64,000 nt of DNA, from contig JANVAS020000203.1 in assembly GCA_027563935.2 (NCBI GenBank), forward strand, positions 1,054,001-1,118,000, read 5' to 3'. Both the position numbers and the translations under genes were made by a program. The notes under the pieces are model-generated. The model saw only the letters and a program-made list of their open reading frames with translations. It was not told the DNA's origin and searched no databases. Of this stretch, positions 46,937 to 58,255 are shown piece after piece (the stretch's first letter is position 1; every line of letters begins with the position of its first letter). The DNA comes from Costus lasius. Taxonomy: Eukaryota > Streptophyta > Magnoliopsida > Zingiberales > Costaceae.

Positions 46937-49900
46937 CTAATGGTTGAGAAATCTCAAACCCATATTATTACAGTGCTTCTCATGCTTCTGCTGCGCCAGA
47001 GGCTTGGTAAGCGGGTCTGCCAGATTGTCATCTGTATGAACCTTGCAAATCTTGATCTCGCCTCGATCAATGATCTCCCGGATCAAGTGAAACCGTCTCT
47101 GTATGTGCTTGGACTTCTGGTGCGACCGTGGTTCCTTTGCTTGTGCGATTGCTCCAGTGTTATCACAGAAGATAACCAAAGGATCAGCACTCGAAGGAAC
47201 GACACCAAGTTCTCTCACGAACTTACGAATCCACACTGCCTCCTTGGATGCTTCCGAGGCTGCAACATACTCGGCTTCAGTTGTGGAATCAGCAACAGTA
47301 GACTGTTTGAAACTCTTCCACACCACTGCTCCACCATTCAAGCTAAAAACATAGCCTGATTGCGATCGGAAATCATCCTGGTCCGACTGGAACGAAGCGT
47401 CAGTATATCCCTCTATACTGAGTTCTTCCTGACCACCATATATCAAGAACATATCTTTGGTCCTCCGCAGATATTTTAAGATGTTCTTGACCGCAATCCA
47501 GTGCGCCAAACCTGGATTACTTTGGAATCGACTGGTCACGCTTAACCCGTAAGCGACGTCTGGGCGAGTACACAACATCGCATACATAATGGACCCAATA
47601 GCCGAAGCATAAGGCGTATTGTCCATTTCATCTTTCTCAGTCTGTGTTTGTGGACACTAACTCTTTGAAAGATTCAGACCATGTCTGACTGGAAGATATC
47701 CACGTTTAGAATTCTCTAAATGGAATCTCTCCAGGACCTTATCGATGTAAGTACTCTGGCACAGCCCGAGAAGCCTCTTAGATCTATCCCTGTAGATCTT
47801 CACACCTAGTACATAGGCTGCTTCTCCCAAATCTTTCATCTGGAAACATTTTCCTAACCATGCTTTAACAGCATGCAGTTCAGGAATATCATTTCCAATG
47901 ATCAAGATATCATCGACGTAGAGGATTAGGAATGTAATCACGCTCCCACTAAACCTCTTATATACACACGGGTCATCCTCGTTCTTGATGAAACCAAACT
48001 CAGAGATTGATTCATCAAAACGAATGTTCCAGCTTCTTGATGCTTGTTTAAGTCCATAAATGGACTTCTTTAACTTGCATATTTTATGACGATCTGCTGG
48101 ATTAGTGAAACCCTCAGGTTGTGTCATATACACATCCTCATCCAGATTTCCATTAAGGAAAGCTGTTTTCACATCCATCTGCCAGATCTCATAGTCGTAA
48201 TATGCTGCTATCGCGAAAAGAATCCGAATAGACTTAAACATGGCTACAGGAGAGAAAGTTTCATCATAATCTATCCCGTAGATTTGTTTGAAACCTTTCG
48301 CAACTAGTCTGCCTTTATAGGTAACCACGTTACCATCCATGTCAATCTTCTTCTTGAAGATCCATTTACAGCCTATAGGGATTACTCCCGGAGGCGGATC
48401 AACCAAATCCCAGACTTGGTTATCTGACATGGAGTCCATCTCGGCTCGCATAGCATCAAGCCATCTAGCTGACTCCGGTCCACTGACCGCATCCGCATAA
48501 GTTAGGGGTTCATCATTATCAATGATGTAGACTCCGTCATAGCGCTCAAGCTGTCGACGGATCCTACCCGATCTTCGCGGTTCCCGTGATATCTGAGCCT
48601 CAGGTTGTTCAATAACCTGATCTACCGACTCAGGCTCATCCAACTCTGCTTGACTACTTTGTCCTTCCTCTGGAATCTCATCCAGCTTTATTTCTCTCCC
48701 ACTGGCCTCTTGCAGAAGAAACTCCTTCTCAAGAAATATGGCCGTCCGAGCAACAAAAACCTTGTTTTCTTTGGGATCGTAGAAATAATAACCCTTAGTT
48801 TCCTTAGGGTAACCGACAAAGATACATTTCTCAGATCTGCTTTCCAGTTTCCCAGAGGCGAGCTTTTTGACATAAGCCTCGCAACCCCAGATCCTGATAA
48901 ATGTCAAGCTAGGCTGTTTCCCATACCATAACTCATATGGCGTCTTTGAAACTGCCTTGGATGGCACTCGGTTTAGTACCTTTGCAGCTGTTTCCAGTGC
49001 AAAACCCCAAAAGGAATATGGAAGAGTAGCCTGAGTCATCATAGAACGAACCATATCAAGTAACGTTCTATTTCTCCTCTCGGACACACCATTCCACTGC
49101 GGTGTTCCTGGCGGAGTGAGCTGTGAGATAATCCCACACTCCTTCAGATAGTCAGTAAACGCATGACTCAGGTATTCACCACCTCGATCAGAACGAAGTG
49201 CCTTGATATTTCGGCCTAGCTGATTTTGTACTTCATTTTTGAACTCTTTGAACTTGTCAAAAGATTCACTTTTATGTCTCATTAAATAGACATACCCATA
49301 CCTACTGAAATCATCAGTAAAGGTAATGAAGTACTGATAGCCACCTCTGGCATGTTTACTAAATGGCCCACACACATCACTGTGTATAAGGTCCAGTAAA
49401 CCTGAAGTCCTTTGCCCTTTGTGAAGAAAAGGAGACTTCATCATTTTACCCATCAAACAAGCTTTGCATGTATCAATCTCCTCATAGGAGAATGATCCCA
49501 GCAGTCCATGATCATGCAACCGCTTAATGCGCTTCTCGTTTATATGGCCTAAACGACTATGCCATAGCAAGGTGCTGTCATCAGCATACTTGGCTTTCTT
49601 ATTATCAATGTTTTGTATCGAATTTTCCATGTCCAACATGTATAACCCATTGTTAATTGAACCAGTCGCATACACAATATTATCAAAAGTTAAAACACAC
49701 TTTGAAATCTTGCATTCAAAGGCAAATCCTTTCCTGACTAGAGCAGGAATGGAGATAATATTCTTGGTGATACTTGGTACAAAATAACAATTGTTCAATT
49801 CTAATACAATGCCAGATGGTAAAGTAATGAAATAGTCTCCTACAGCAACAGCAGCAACCCGTGCCCCGTTTCCAACTCGTAGGTCTACCTCATGCTGTCC

Positions 49901-50821
49901 CACCTGCCTTCTTCTCTTGAGTTCCTGCACATTTGAACAAATGTGAACTCCACATGCGGTGTCCAACACCCATGAAATGGTAGAAGAAGATAACATGACC
50001 TCAGTCACATATATACCTGAGCCAGAAGCGATGCTTCCCCTCTTATCTCCTTGGAGCGCTTTACAGTCCTTTTTCCAGTGACCCAGCTGGCCACAGTGGA
50101 AACACCTGTTGTCCTTCGACCGCTTCACCTTCTGTTTCAGGGCCTTGCTGTAATTCTTGACAGGGGTCTTGCCCTTCTTCCCCTTCTTCTTGTTCCTTGA
50201 AGGAATCATTAAGACAGAGGTTGAAGGCTTACCCTTCAGAGTTTCCTCAGTTGTCAAGAGCATATTCAGCAGCTCTGCCGGCGTACAATCGATTTTGTTC
50301 ATATTAAAATTAATGATGAACGCATCGAAAGAAGGCGGAAGAGACTGTAGAATAATGTCCACAGCAAGCTCCTGGTTGACGGTATGCCCCAGTTTCTCTA
50401 GAGCCTCCTTGTGCCCAATCATCTTGAGCACATGAGCTCCCACTGGGCTCCCCTCAGCCAGTTTGCTCTGAAAGAAGAGCTTCGTCAGATTATAGCGCTC
50501 AGTCCTCGCCTGTGCAGCATACAGCATCTTGAGGTTCGCTATAATTTCTATAGCCGACATATCCTCATGCTGACGCTGCAGCGGTGGCGTCATAGACGCT
50601 AGCATCAGGCAAGCGACATCAATGCTATCATTGACGTGCTTTTCGTAGGCATCCCGAACCGCCCTTGCGGCGTTCGGAGCGGGCTGCGGCGGTATCGCCG
50701 TCTCGAGGACATACAGTTTCCTCTCTGCCTTAAGAACAATCTTAAGGTGTCCGAACCAGTCAGAGAAGTTCGGCCCAGCAAACTTCTCCCTTTCCAGTAG
50801 GGATCGCACATTGAAGCTCAT
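46937..50821 (-). pseudogene. gag-pol: gag-pol of G with one premature TAG
   Basis: The 1294-codon frame starts at the family ATG (50821, MSFNVRS). All domains are present, with zinc knuckle, VLDTAC protease, integrase HHCC and D-D-E, RT Y-V-D-D and RNase H acidic residues. A single TAG at 47657-47659 replaces CAG in the NLSKSQCPQ motif, between RT and RNase H (residue 1055). Without that stop it would equal H in length. The truncated product would keep gag to RT but lose RNase H. LTRs differ by only about 5 sites, so the stop is recent. Confidence 0.95.
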
Positions 50822-52598
50822 GGTGTTCGTTGCTGCAGGAATCTACAACAGGCAAGAACAGCAAGGTCAGTATCAATGTTTCAGAATCAATCCAGGACTT
50901 AAGAAAGATTCTTTTCTCACTATTTTGTCTGACTGAAAAATCCAGTAAACAGTCCGAAAGAGTAACACTCTTTTAGTGAGATGGGATCCAGATTTCATAC
51001 TTGGTCTCCGCGTCCCGCTCAAGCGAGATAAGATGCACAGAGATGACAAGCACTAATTTCTGGTAGGCTGTCCCAGCCAATCGCCCAACCCGTGCGATTC
51101 CCCTTCATCTTGGCAATCCAGCAGACTGTGCCAACTGAGTTGGTACAACACAGTCTCTGATCCCAGAGATGGCTGCCTCCATGTGCTACCATATGCGCCA
51201 CATATGTAGTCTACATGGTCAAGCTGACCTGACCTACTCCCTGGACCACCACGTGCTATGCTGAGCAACGAGAAGGGATAAATCCCTGCTCTGTAACACG
51301 CAGGTGTAATCCAGCACCGTCTGAAGATAGATGGACGTGCCCACTGAGTGGGTTCAACACGGCTCCAACGATAGTCAGAACGGTGAGGTTTCGCGTCAGA
51401 AGGCTTACGAGCTTGATATATTAGCGTTGGATTTTAACGGTCTTTTATCTTCTTACTATCAGGCATGTCCTATGGCTATAGCAGAAGATAAACTTAAACA
51501 TGCAATTCTAATTATTAGCAATAAGTAGAAAGCATGATCTTATGTGGTAAAAGCCCATGAACCCTAGTAAGACCTTAATTTTACTTAAGTCTTCACTTGA
51601 GCTCCTTGGCCTCACATCTGGTCCAACCTAGGGCTCTAGCGCCAAGAGCACCTCAGGTGCGCCACCAGGTGAATGCTCCTCTTGGATGTGTGCCTTTGTG
51701 CTCTTGTCTAATCAAAATACATTTTTGATCTATCTAGACAAGGTTGACTCGTAGGTCAACAATACATTATAAATTAAGTACAATGTGATTCGCAGATCAC
51801 AAATTAATTTACAATTTTAAATCCAGGCTCACAGGCCCCAGCACAGCACACAATAGGGCAACCCACATAAGAGTAAATAAACAAGCATATGGTTTCAATC
51901 ATCATGTGATCCAATCAAGAAATTAAAATTTTGAAAACCCCATAGGCATCACTTTTAATTTCCTTATGTGCCCTACAACCTTACAATGGTCCATTGATAG
52001 GGATCCACTCATCCATCTAGATAGATCCTTTTCCCTTGCATGCACCGAGTCCTAACTGACCCGAGTTGACCTGATGGTCAACCATGCATGCGCCAAGGGC
52101 TGAACCACCCTCATGAGTTTTGGCAAGCGGGTGTGACCCCGGGCCTAACTCAAGTGTGTTCAGAAGTTGTCTCAATCAGACCTCGCTACACGCCTTGGAT
52201 GCAGTCGACCTATAGCCACCTCGTGCTTGCGCACAGGTGCTATCTGGTCAACCCATCTAGGCTGTCAGATGGTCTGATCAGACTAGTTTGATCCATTCTA
52301 GATGAAGCTTTCAACCCCATCAACCCATCTAAGGGTTTACAATAGGTACTTCTTAGATCTAGTTGGGCGCGCATGTCATTTAGGTTTTAGAAAAACAACA
52401 ACAACATGGTATAACCGCAACCAACATATATGCGCCAATCAACATAACTCTCATACATGCGCAAATATAAACATACTATTATCTAGCATACTCGCATGAA
52501 GAGATAACATATGTCAAACAAGATCAACATACATGTAGATGCGCAAACATGGATCACATAGTATATCAAGCAATCATATGATTATGCTTCAACCGGCC
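50822..52598 (-). other. Leader of G
   Basis: No long frame. The bipartite hairpins are present (around 51125-51160 and 51337-51367). The TTCGA hairpin segment seen in A, B, C and E is missing here, as in H. Confidence 0.8.
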
Positions 52599-52609
52599 CT
52601 CTGATACCA
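52599..52609 (-). other. Primer binding site of G
   Basis: CTCTGATACCA on the plus strand, two bases from the LTR at 52612. Confidence 0.92.
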
Positions 52610-52611
52610 AT

Positions 52612-54332
52612 TGAAGTGTCCCCTTCATGGGGGAGCGCAAGTAAACAAAATCCCTTTCAAGAGGGGGGCGAAAACCTTAAAGGGGTGGCGCATCACCATT
52701 GCAAGCGGAAGCAAAAGGTTTTCAAGAATCTTAGCATAAACATATGTTCAACTTGGTGAAGTTGAGACTCATACCATAGCCATCTCGGTTTAGATGGAGC
52801 TTTGGAAGCAAAGGCGCAAGTGCCCCTTCTCCGAAGATAATCACACACAAGAGAAGATGGCTTCTCCTTGGATCTCCTTGTGCTAGCAAGGATGCGCAAG
52901 GTGTCCTTGATCGAATGTTAGGATGATGGAGAAGTTTCCTTGGCCGAGCGCTTGTTCTTGTCGTCCACTTCCTTCTCCTCGAGATGGCAAGCAAGCTCTC
53001 TTTTCCCCAAAAACAAAACGCAAAGACAAGAGAGCAAATGCACTTCGGCGACATCAAGACAAATGACGTTACATGACTTCCCAAAATGGAAAGTCATGAA
53101 GCCACTCTCCAACGCCAAAACGCCCCTCTTGATGAACCATGCGTTCACCTAGTGAACCGGTTCATGCTTTGGTTCAATTCGATTTGGCCCAAAGACCAAA
53201 CTCAAACCAAGCCAAGCCAAGGCATGGTCTAGACCCTCTATGAACCAAATGGCTCATGATCTAGCCGTTCATCTCCTGATGCTCCTGATCTCACCGATCT
53301 AGCATCATCTCTCTCGATCGAAGCTTACCGATCTAAAGCCCTAATCAATCAAACATGATCAGGCTAGATCTCACTTGCAATCAGAGATTAAACCCCTTTA
53401 AACTGAACCCATACAATTCAGTCCACACGATCTGACTCAAGAAAGCCATATCATCAAATTGTGCGACCCTAAGGGTTTCCTTTAAATGTCGGTAACGACA
53501 ACTTACGTTATCATGATCAGTGAGGGGTATCTAGCAACACATCACTGTCTCCCGATATAAAGGAAATAGTCTTCCAAGACTACACCCAAACCATGACACA
53601 AGTGTGAATCAAAACTCACAAGGCACACATATGTCCTTTGCCACTGGATGTTCTTATTGGACAAGCATGTCAAGCTTGTAACTCCAATACGATGAGCATG
53701 ATTAGATCAGATGCACATAGTCATCTGGGTATGGCCATACACTACCTCAATCATCTCATATAGGGGGGCCTTTAGAACATCACACTCCTTAAACAAGGAG
53801 ACGGCAATCCTTTATCTATCACTAGTGCCCTAACCTGATTCAAGCTCACCATCCAAGATAGTCTATAATCATTATATTTCAAATGATATTGAACTACCTC
53901 AAAACAATGACAATCATCATTTAGAAACACAAGTGATCTCAAGTCAAAGGACATGTGCCACTTGCTGTTTACAGGGATCATTCACATTGTGACAAGCAAT
54001 GCAATATCCCAGTAGGGTCTGTCCAGTACATCCAATGTACCCATGAGTCTACATCTTATTCCATGCTCGAAGCATCCTATAAGATTAGCACTCATATTAG
54101 TCTCCATCATATCAAGGCTGTCTCATGTTCACCAAGATATCTCGACTAAGGACTTATAGCCTGTCAGCCTAGCTGAACAGCTTTGAGACATTATTCAGAA
54201 GTACACTTATTACAGCAGACAAGGTAACAACCTGAATAACAACCATGCCTTATTATAAACTTAAGAGTTTATTACATGATACTTATACAATCCCAAGGCC
54301 TCAAACATTAGCCTTAAGGGCATACCCCAACA
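52612..54332 (-). repeat. 5' LTR of G (1721 bp)
   Basis: Same length as the other G LTR, about 5 differences. Stem-loop 2 is at 53507-53522. Ends CCCCAACA followed by GACAT and F's pol. Confidence 0.96.
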
Positions 54333-54337
54333 GACAT

Positions 54338-54670
54338 AACCATACCTACTGAAATCATCATAAAGGTAATGAAGTATGAATAGCCACCTCTGGCATGTTT
54401 ACTAAATGGCCCACACACATCACTGTGAATGAGGTCAAGTAAACCTGAAGCCCTTTGACCTTTGTTGGAAAAAGGAGACTTCATCGTTTTGCCCATTAAA
54501 CAAGCTTTGCATGTATCAAACTCCTCATAGGAGAATGATCCCAGCAGTCCATGGTCATGCAACCGCTTAATGCGCTTCTTGTTAATATGGCCTAAACGAC
54601 TATGCCATAGCAAGGTGCTGTCATCAGCATACTTGGCTTTCTTAATATCAATTTGTTGTATAGAACATTC
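54338..54670 (-). pseudogene. gag-pol: gag-pol of F, middle piece (integrase N-terminal)
   Basis: Residues about 400-511 of F: the integrase zinc site (LLWHSRLGHI, TCKACLMGK), the first catalytic Asp (IHSDVCGP) and the ARGGY.YFITF block. A one-base deletion near 54360 relative to all other copies shifts the frame after YFITF. It lies between the G and H insertions and is joined to 45195 and 63867 in the original element. Confidence 0.92.
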
Positions 54671-56371
54671 TGTTGGGGTATGCCCTTAAGGCTAATGTTT
54701 GAGGCCTTGGGATTGTATAAGTATCATGTAATAAACTCTTAAGTTTATAATAAGGCATGGTTGTTATTCAGGTTGTTACCTTGTCTGCTGTAATAAGTGT
54801 ACTTCTGAATAATGTCTCAAAGCTGTTCAGCTAGGCTGACAGGCTATATGTCCTTAGTCGAGATATCTTGGTGAACATGAGACAGCCTTGATATGATGGA
54901 GACTAATATGAGTGCTAATCTTATAGGATGCTTCGAGCATGGAATAAGATGTAGACTCATGGGTACATTGGATGTACTGGACAGACCCTACTGGGATATT
55001 GCATTGCTTGTCACAATGTGAATGATCCCTGTAAGCAGCAAGTGGCACATGTCCTTTGACTTGAGATCACTTGTGTTTCTAAATGATGATTGTCATTGTT
55101 TTGAGGTAGTTCAATATCATTTGAAATATAATGATTATAGACTATCTTGGATGGTGAGCTTGAATCAGGTTAGGGCACTAGTGATAGATAAAGGATTGCC
55201 GTCTCCTTGTTTAAGGAGTGTGGTGTTCTAAGGGCCCCCCTATATGAGATGATTGAGATAGTGTATGGCCATACCCAGATGACTATGTGCATCTGATCTA
55301 ATCATGCTCATCGTATTGGAGTTACAAGCTTGACCCGCTTGTCCAATAAGAACATCCAGTGGCAAAGGACACATGTATGCCTTGTGAATTGAGTCACACT
55401 TGTGCTATGGTTTGGGAGTAGTCTTGGAAGACTCTTTCCTTTATATCGGGAGACAGTGATGTGTTGCTAGATACCCCTCACTGATCGTGATAACGTAAGT
55501 TATCGTTACCGACATTTAGAGGAAACCCTCAGGGTCGCACAATTTGGTGATATGGCTTACTTGAGTCAGATCGTATGGACTGGATTCTTTGAGTTCAGAT
55601 TAAAGGGATTTAATCTCTGATTGTAAGTGAGATCTGGTCTGATCATGTTTGATTGATTAGGACTTGAGATCGGTAAGCTTCGATCGAGAGAGGTGATGCT
55701 AGATCGGAGAGATCAAGGGCATCAGATGATGAATGGTTAGATCATGAGCCTTGGGGGTTCAATTTGGTCTAGACCAAGTGGCTAGAGCTATTTCGGTTTG
55801 GTTTGTTGAACCAAAGCCGATTTGACATTTTGGCTTGAACCGGTTCACAATGGTGAACGCATGGTTCAATCCTAAAATGCGTTTGGGTTGAGTTGAGCGC
55901 ATGGACTTGATGAGCTTCCATTTATGGAAAGTCATCAAGGGCCGGTTTCACTCACTTCAATGCCAAAAACGCATATGCGTTTGCGCTCTTCTCTTCAACG
56001 CATTCGACTTTGGTTGGGTGGTGATTGACGAAGAGAAGGAGAGGTTGAGCAAGAGGAGCTCTCGGCCAAGAGGTTCATCATCCCCTTCCATTCGACACTT
56101 GAAGGCTTGGGTGTCTTGCTAGCACAAGAGACCGCAAGGAGTAAGCATCTTCACCTTGTGTGTTTACTTGTGGAGGAGATCTACTTTGTTCTCTTTATCC
56201 AAGCCGACTTCCAAGCATATGGCGTTGGTATGATTTTTATCTCAATCTATTCAATCGATTATAGTTGAACATATGGCATGCAAATGATCTTGCGACCCTT
56301 GCTTCCGCTTGCATATTTTACATTAGCGCCATGCTTAGGGTTTTGCCCCCTTATGATTAGGGGTTCCTACA
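54671..56371 (+). repeat. 5' LTR of H (1701 bp)
   Basis: TGTTGGGG to TTCCTACA. Hairpin 1 is at 54963-54977 and stem-loop 2 at 55489-55504. The dyad TCTTG-CTAGCA-CAAGA is at 56114-56129, where A has CCTTG/CAAGG. A TTCCA/TGGAA dyad near 55916-55929 occupies the promoter-proximal position. Confidence 0.95.
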
Positions 56372-56373
56372 AT

Positions 56374-56385
56374 TGGTATCAGAGC
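56374..56385 (+). other. Primer binding site of H
   Basis: TGGTATCAGAGC, two bases after the LTR end. Confidence 0.93.
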
Positions 56386-58255
56386 TAGGCTCTATGCATG
56401 CTATTATGTTTGCTGATGTGATCCTCATGTTGCGCTTACTTTTACTTGAGGCATGCTTTGCTTACATGAAGTTGCGCTTGTATCATGCTTTGCTTACATG
56501 AAGTTGCGCTTGTATCATGCTTTGCTTACATGAAGTTGCGCTTGTATCATGCTTTGCTTATATGAAGTATGCGCTCCCCCTTGAAGGGGACCCCCTAAAG
56601 TTTGCGCTCCCCCTTGAAGGGGACCCCCTTAGATCTAAGGGTTATATGCAAGCATGTTGTTTGTTTGTATGATTGCGCATGTTCTAAGGTTTTTCTAAAA
56701 CTTACATCTTGCGCGCTTGATTAGATCTAAGGTGCCACTACATTAAACCCTTAGATGGGTTGATGAGGTTGAAGTCACCACTAGGTTAGATCCAAGTCTG
56801 ATCAGACCATCTGACAGCTCAGATGGGTTAACCTGATAGCACCTATGCGCAAGCACAAGGTGGCTATAGGTTGACTGCATCTAGGGCGTGTAGCGAGGTC
56901 TGGTTGAGACACTACTGAACACACTTGAGTTAGGCCCGGGGTCACACCCGCTTGCCAAAACTCATGGGGGTAGTTCAGCCCTTGGCGCATGCATGGTTGA
57001 CCATTAGGTCAACTCGGGTCAGTTAGGACTCGGTGCATGCAAGGGCAAAGGATCTAACTAGATGGATGAGTGGATCCCCATCAATGGACCATTGTAAGGT
57101 TGTAGGGCTCATAAGGAAATTAAAATTGATGCCATGGGGTTTTCAAAACTTTTAATTTCAAGATGATTGGATCACATGTTGATTGAACCATATGCTTGTT
57201 TATTTAGTCTTATGTGGGTTGCCCAATTGTGTGCTGTGCTGGGGCCTGCGTGCCTGGACTTAAAAATTGTAAATTAATTTGTGATCTGCGAATCACATTG
57301 TACTTAATTTATAATATGTTGTTGACCTGCGAGTCAACCTTGTCTAGATAGATCAAATGTACTTTGATTAGACAAGAACAAAGGCACACATCCAAGAGGG
57401 GCATTCACCTGGTGGTGCACCTGAGGTGCTCTTGGCGCTAGGGCACTGGGTTGGACCAGATGAGATGCAATGAAGCTCAAGTGAAGACTTAAGTTATATT
57501 AAGGTCTTACTAGGGTTCATGGGCTTTTACCACATAAGATCATGCTTTCTACTTATTGCTAATAATTAGAATTGCATATTTATGTTTATCTTCTGCTATA
57601 GCCATAGGACATGCCTGATAGTAAGAAGATAAAAGACCGTTAAAATCCAACGCTAACATATCAAGCTCGTAAGCCTTCTGACGCGAAACCTCACCTTTCT
57701 GACTATCGTTGGAGCCGTGTTGAACCCACTCAGTGGGCACGTCCATCTATCTTCAGACGGTGCTGGATTTCACTTGCGTGTTACAGAGTTGGGATTTATC
57801 CCCTCTCGTTGCTCAGCATAGCACGTGGTGGTCCAGGGAGTAGGTCAGGTCAGCTTGACCATGTAGACTACATATGTGGCGCATATGGTAGCACATGGAG
57901 GCAGCCATCTCTGGGATCAGAGACTGTGTTGCACCAACTCAGTTGGCACAGTCTGCTGGATTGCCAAGATGAAGGGGAATCGCACGGGTTGGCGATTGGC
58001 TGGGACAGCCTACCAGAAACTAGTGCTTGTCATCTCTGTGCATCTTATCTCGCCTGAGCGGGACGCGGAGACCAAGTATGAAATCTGGATCCCATCTCAC
58101 TAAAAGAGTGTTTACTCTTTCGGACTGTTTACTGGATTTTTCAGTCAGACAAAATAGTGAGAAAAGAATCTTTCTTAAGTCCTGGATTGATTCTGAAACA
58201 TTGATACTGACCTTGCTGTTCTTGCTTGTTGTAGATTCCTGCAGCAACGAACACC
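56386..58255 (+). other. Leader of H
   Basis: No long frame. It starts with a tandem repeat (56452-56635) absent from A and E. Bipartite hairpin copies are at about 57715-57741 (CCCAC/GTGGG) and 57921-57954 (AGACTGTG...CACAGTCT). The TTCGA hairpin region is deleted. A pyrimidine-rich tract ending TTGTAG lies just before the gag ATG. Confidence 0.83.
56452..56635 (+). repeat. Leader tandem repeats of H: 32-bp unit x about 4, then 33-bp unit x 2
   Basis: CTTACATGAAGTTGCG recurs at 56461, 56493 and 56525, with a diverged copy at 56557, a period of exactly 32. It is followed by two copies of GCGCTCCCCCTTGAAGGGG (56571 and 56604, period 33), each a C-run/G-run hairpin. The latter closely resembles the terminal part of the G LTR. 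Confidence 0.9.

Larger units (their letters stand above)
45196..54332 (-). mobile_element. Element G: full-length Angela-like retrotransposon inserted in pol of F
   Basis: 9137 bp with two 1721-bp LTRs differing at about 5 sites by eye. Target duplications GACAT lie at 45191-45195 and 54333-54337. Gag-pol is complete except for one stop. Leader and LTR sequence group it with H. Confidence 0.97.
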
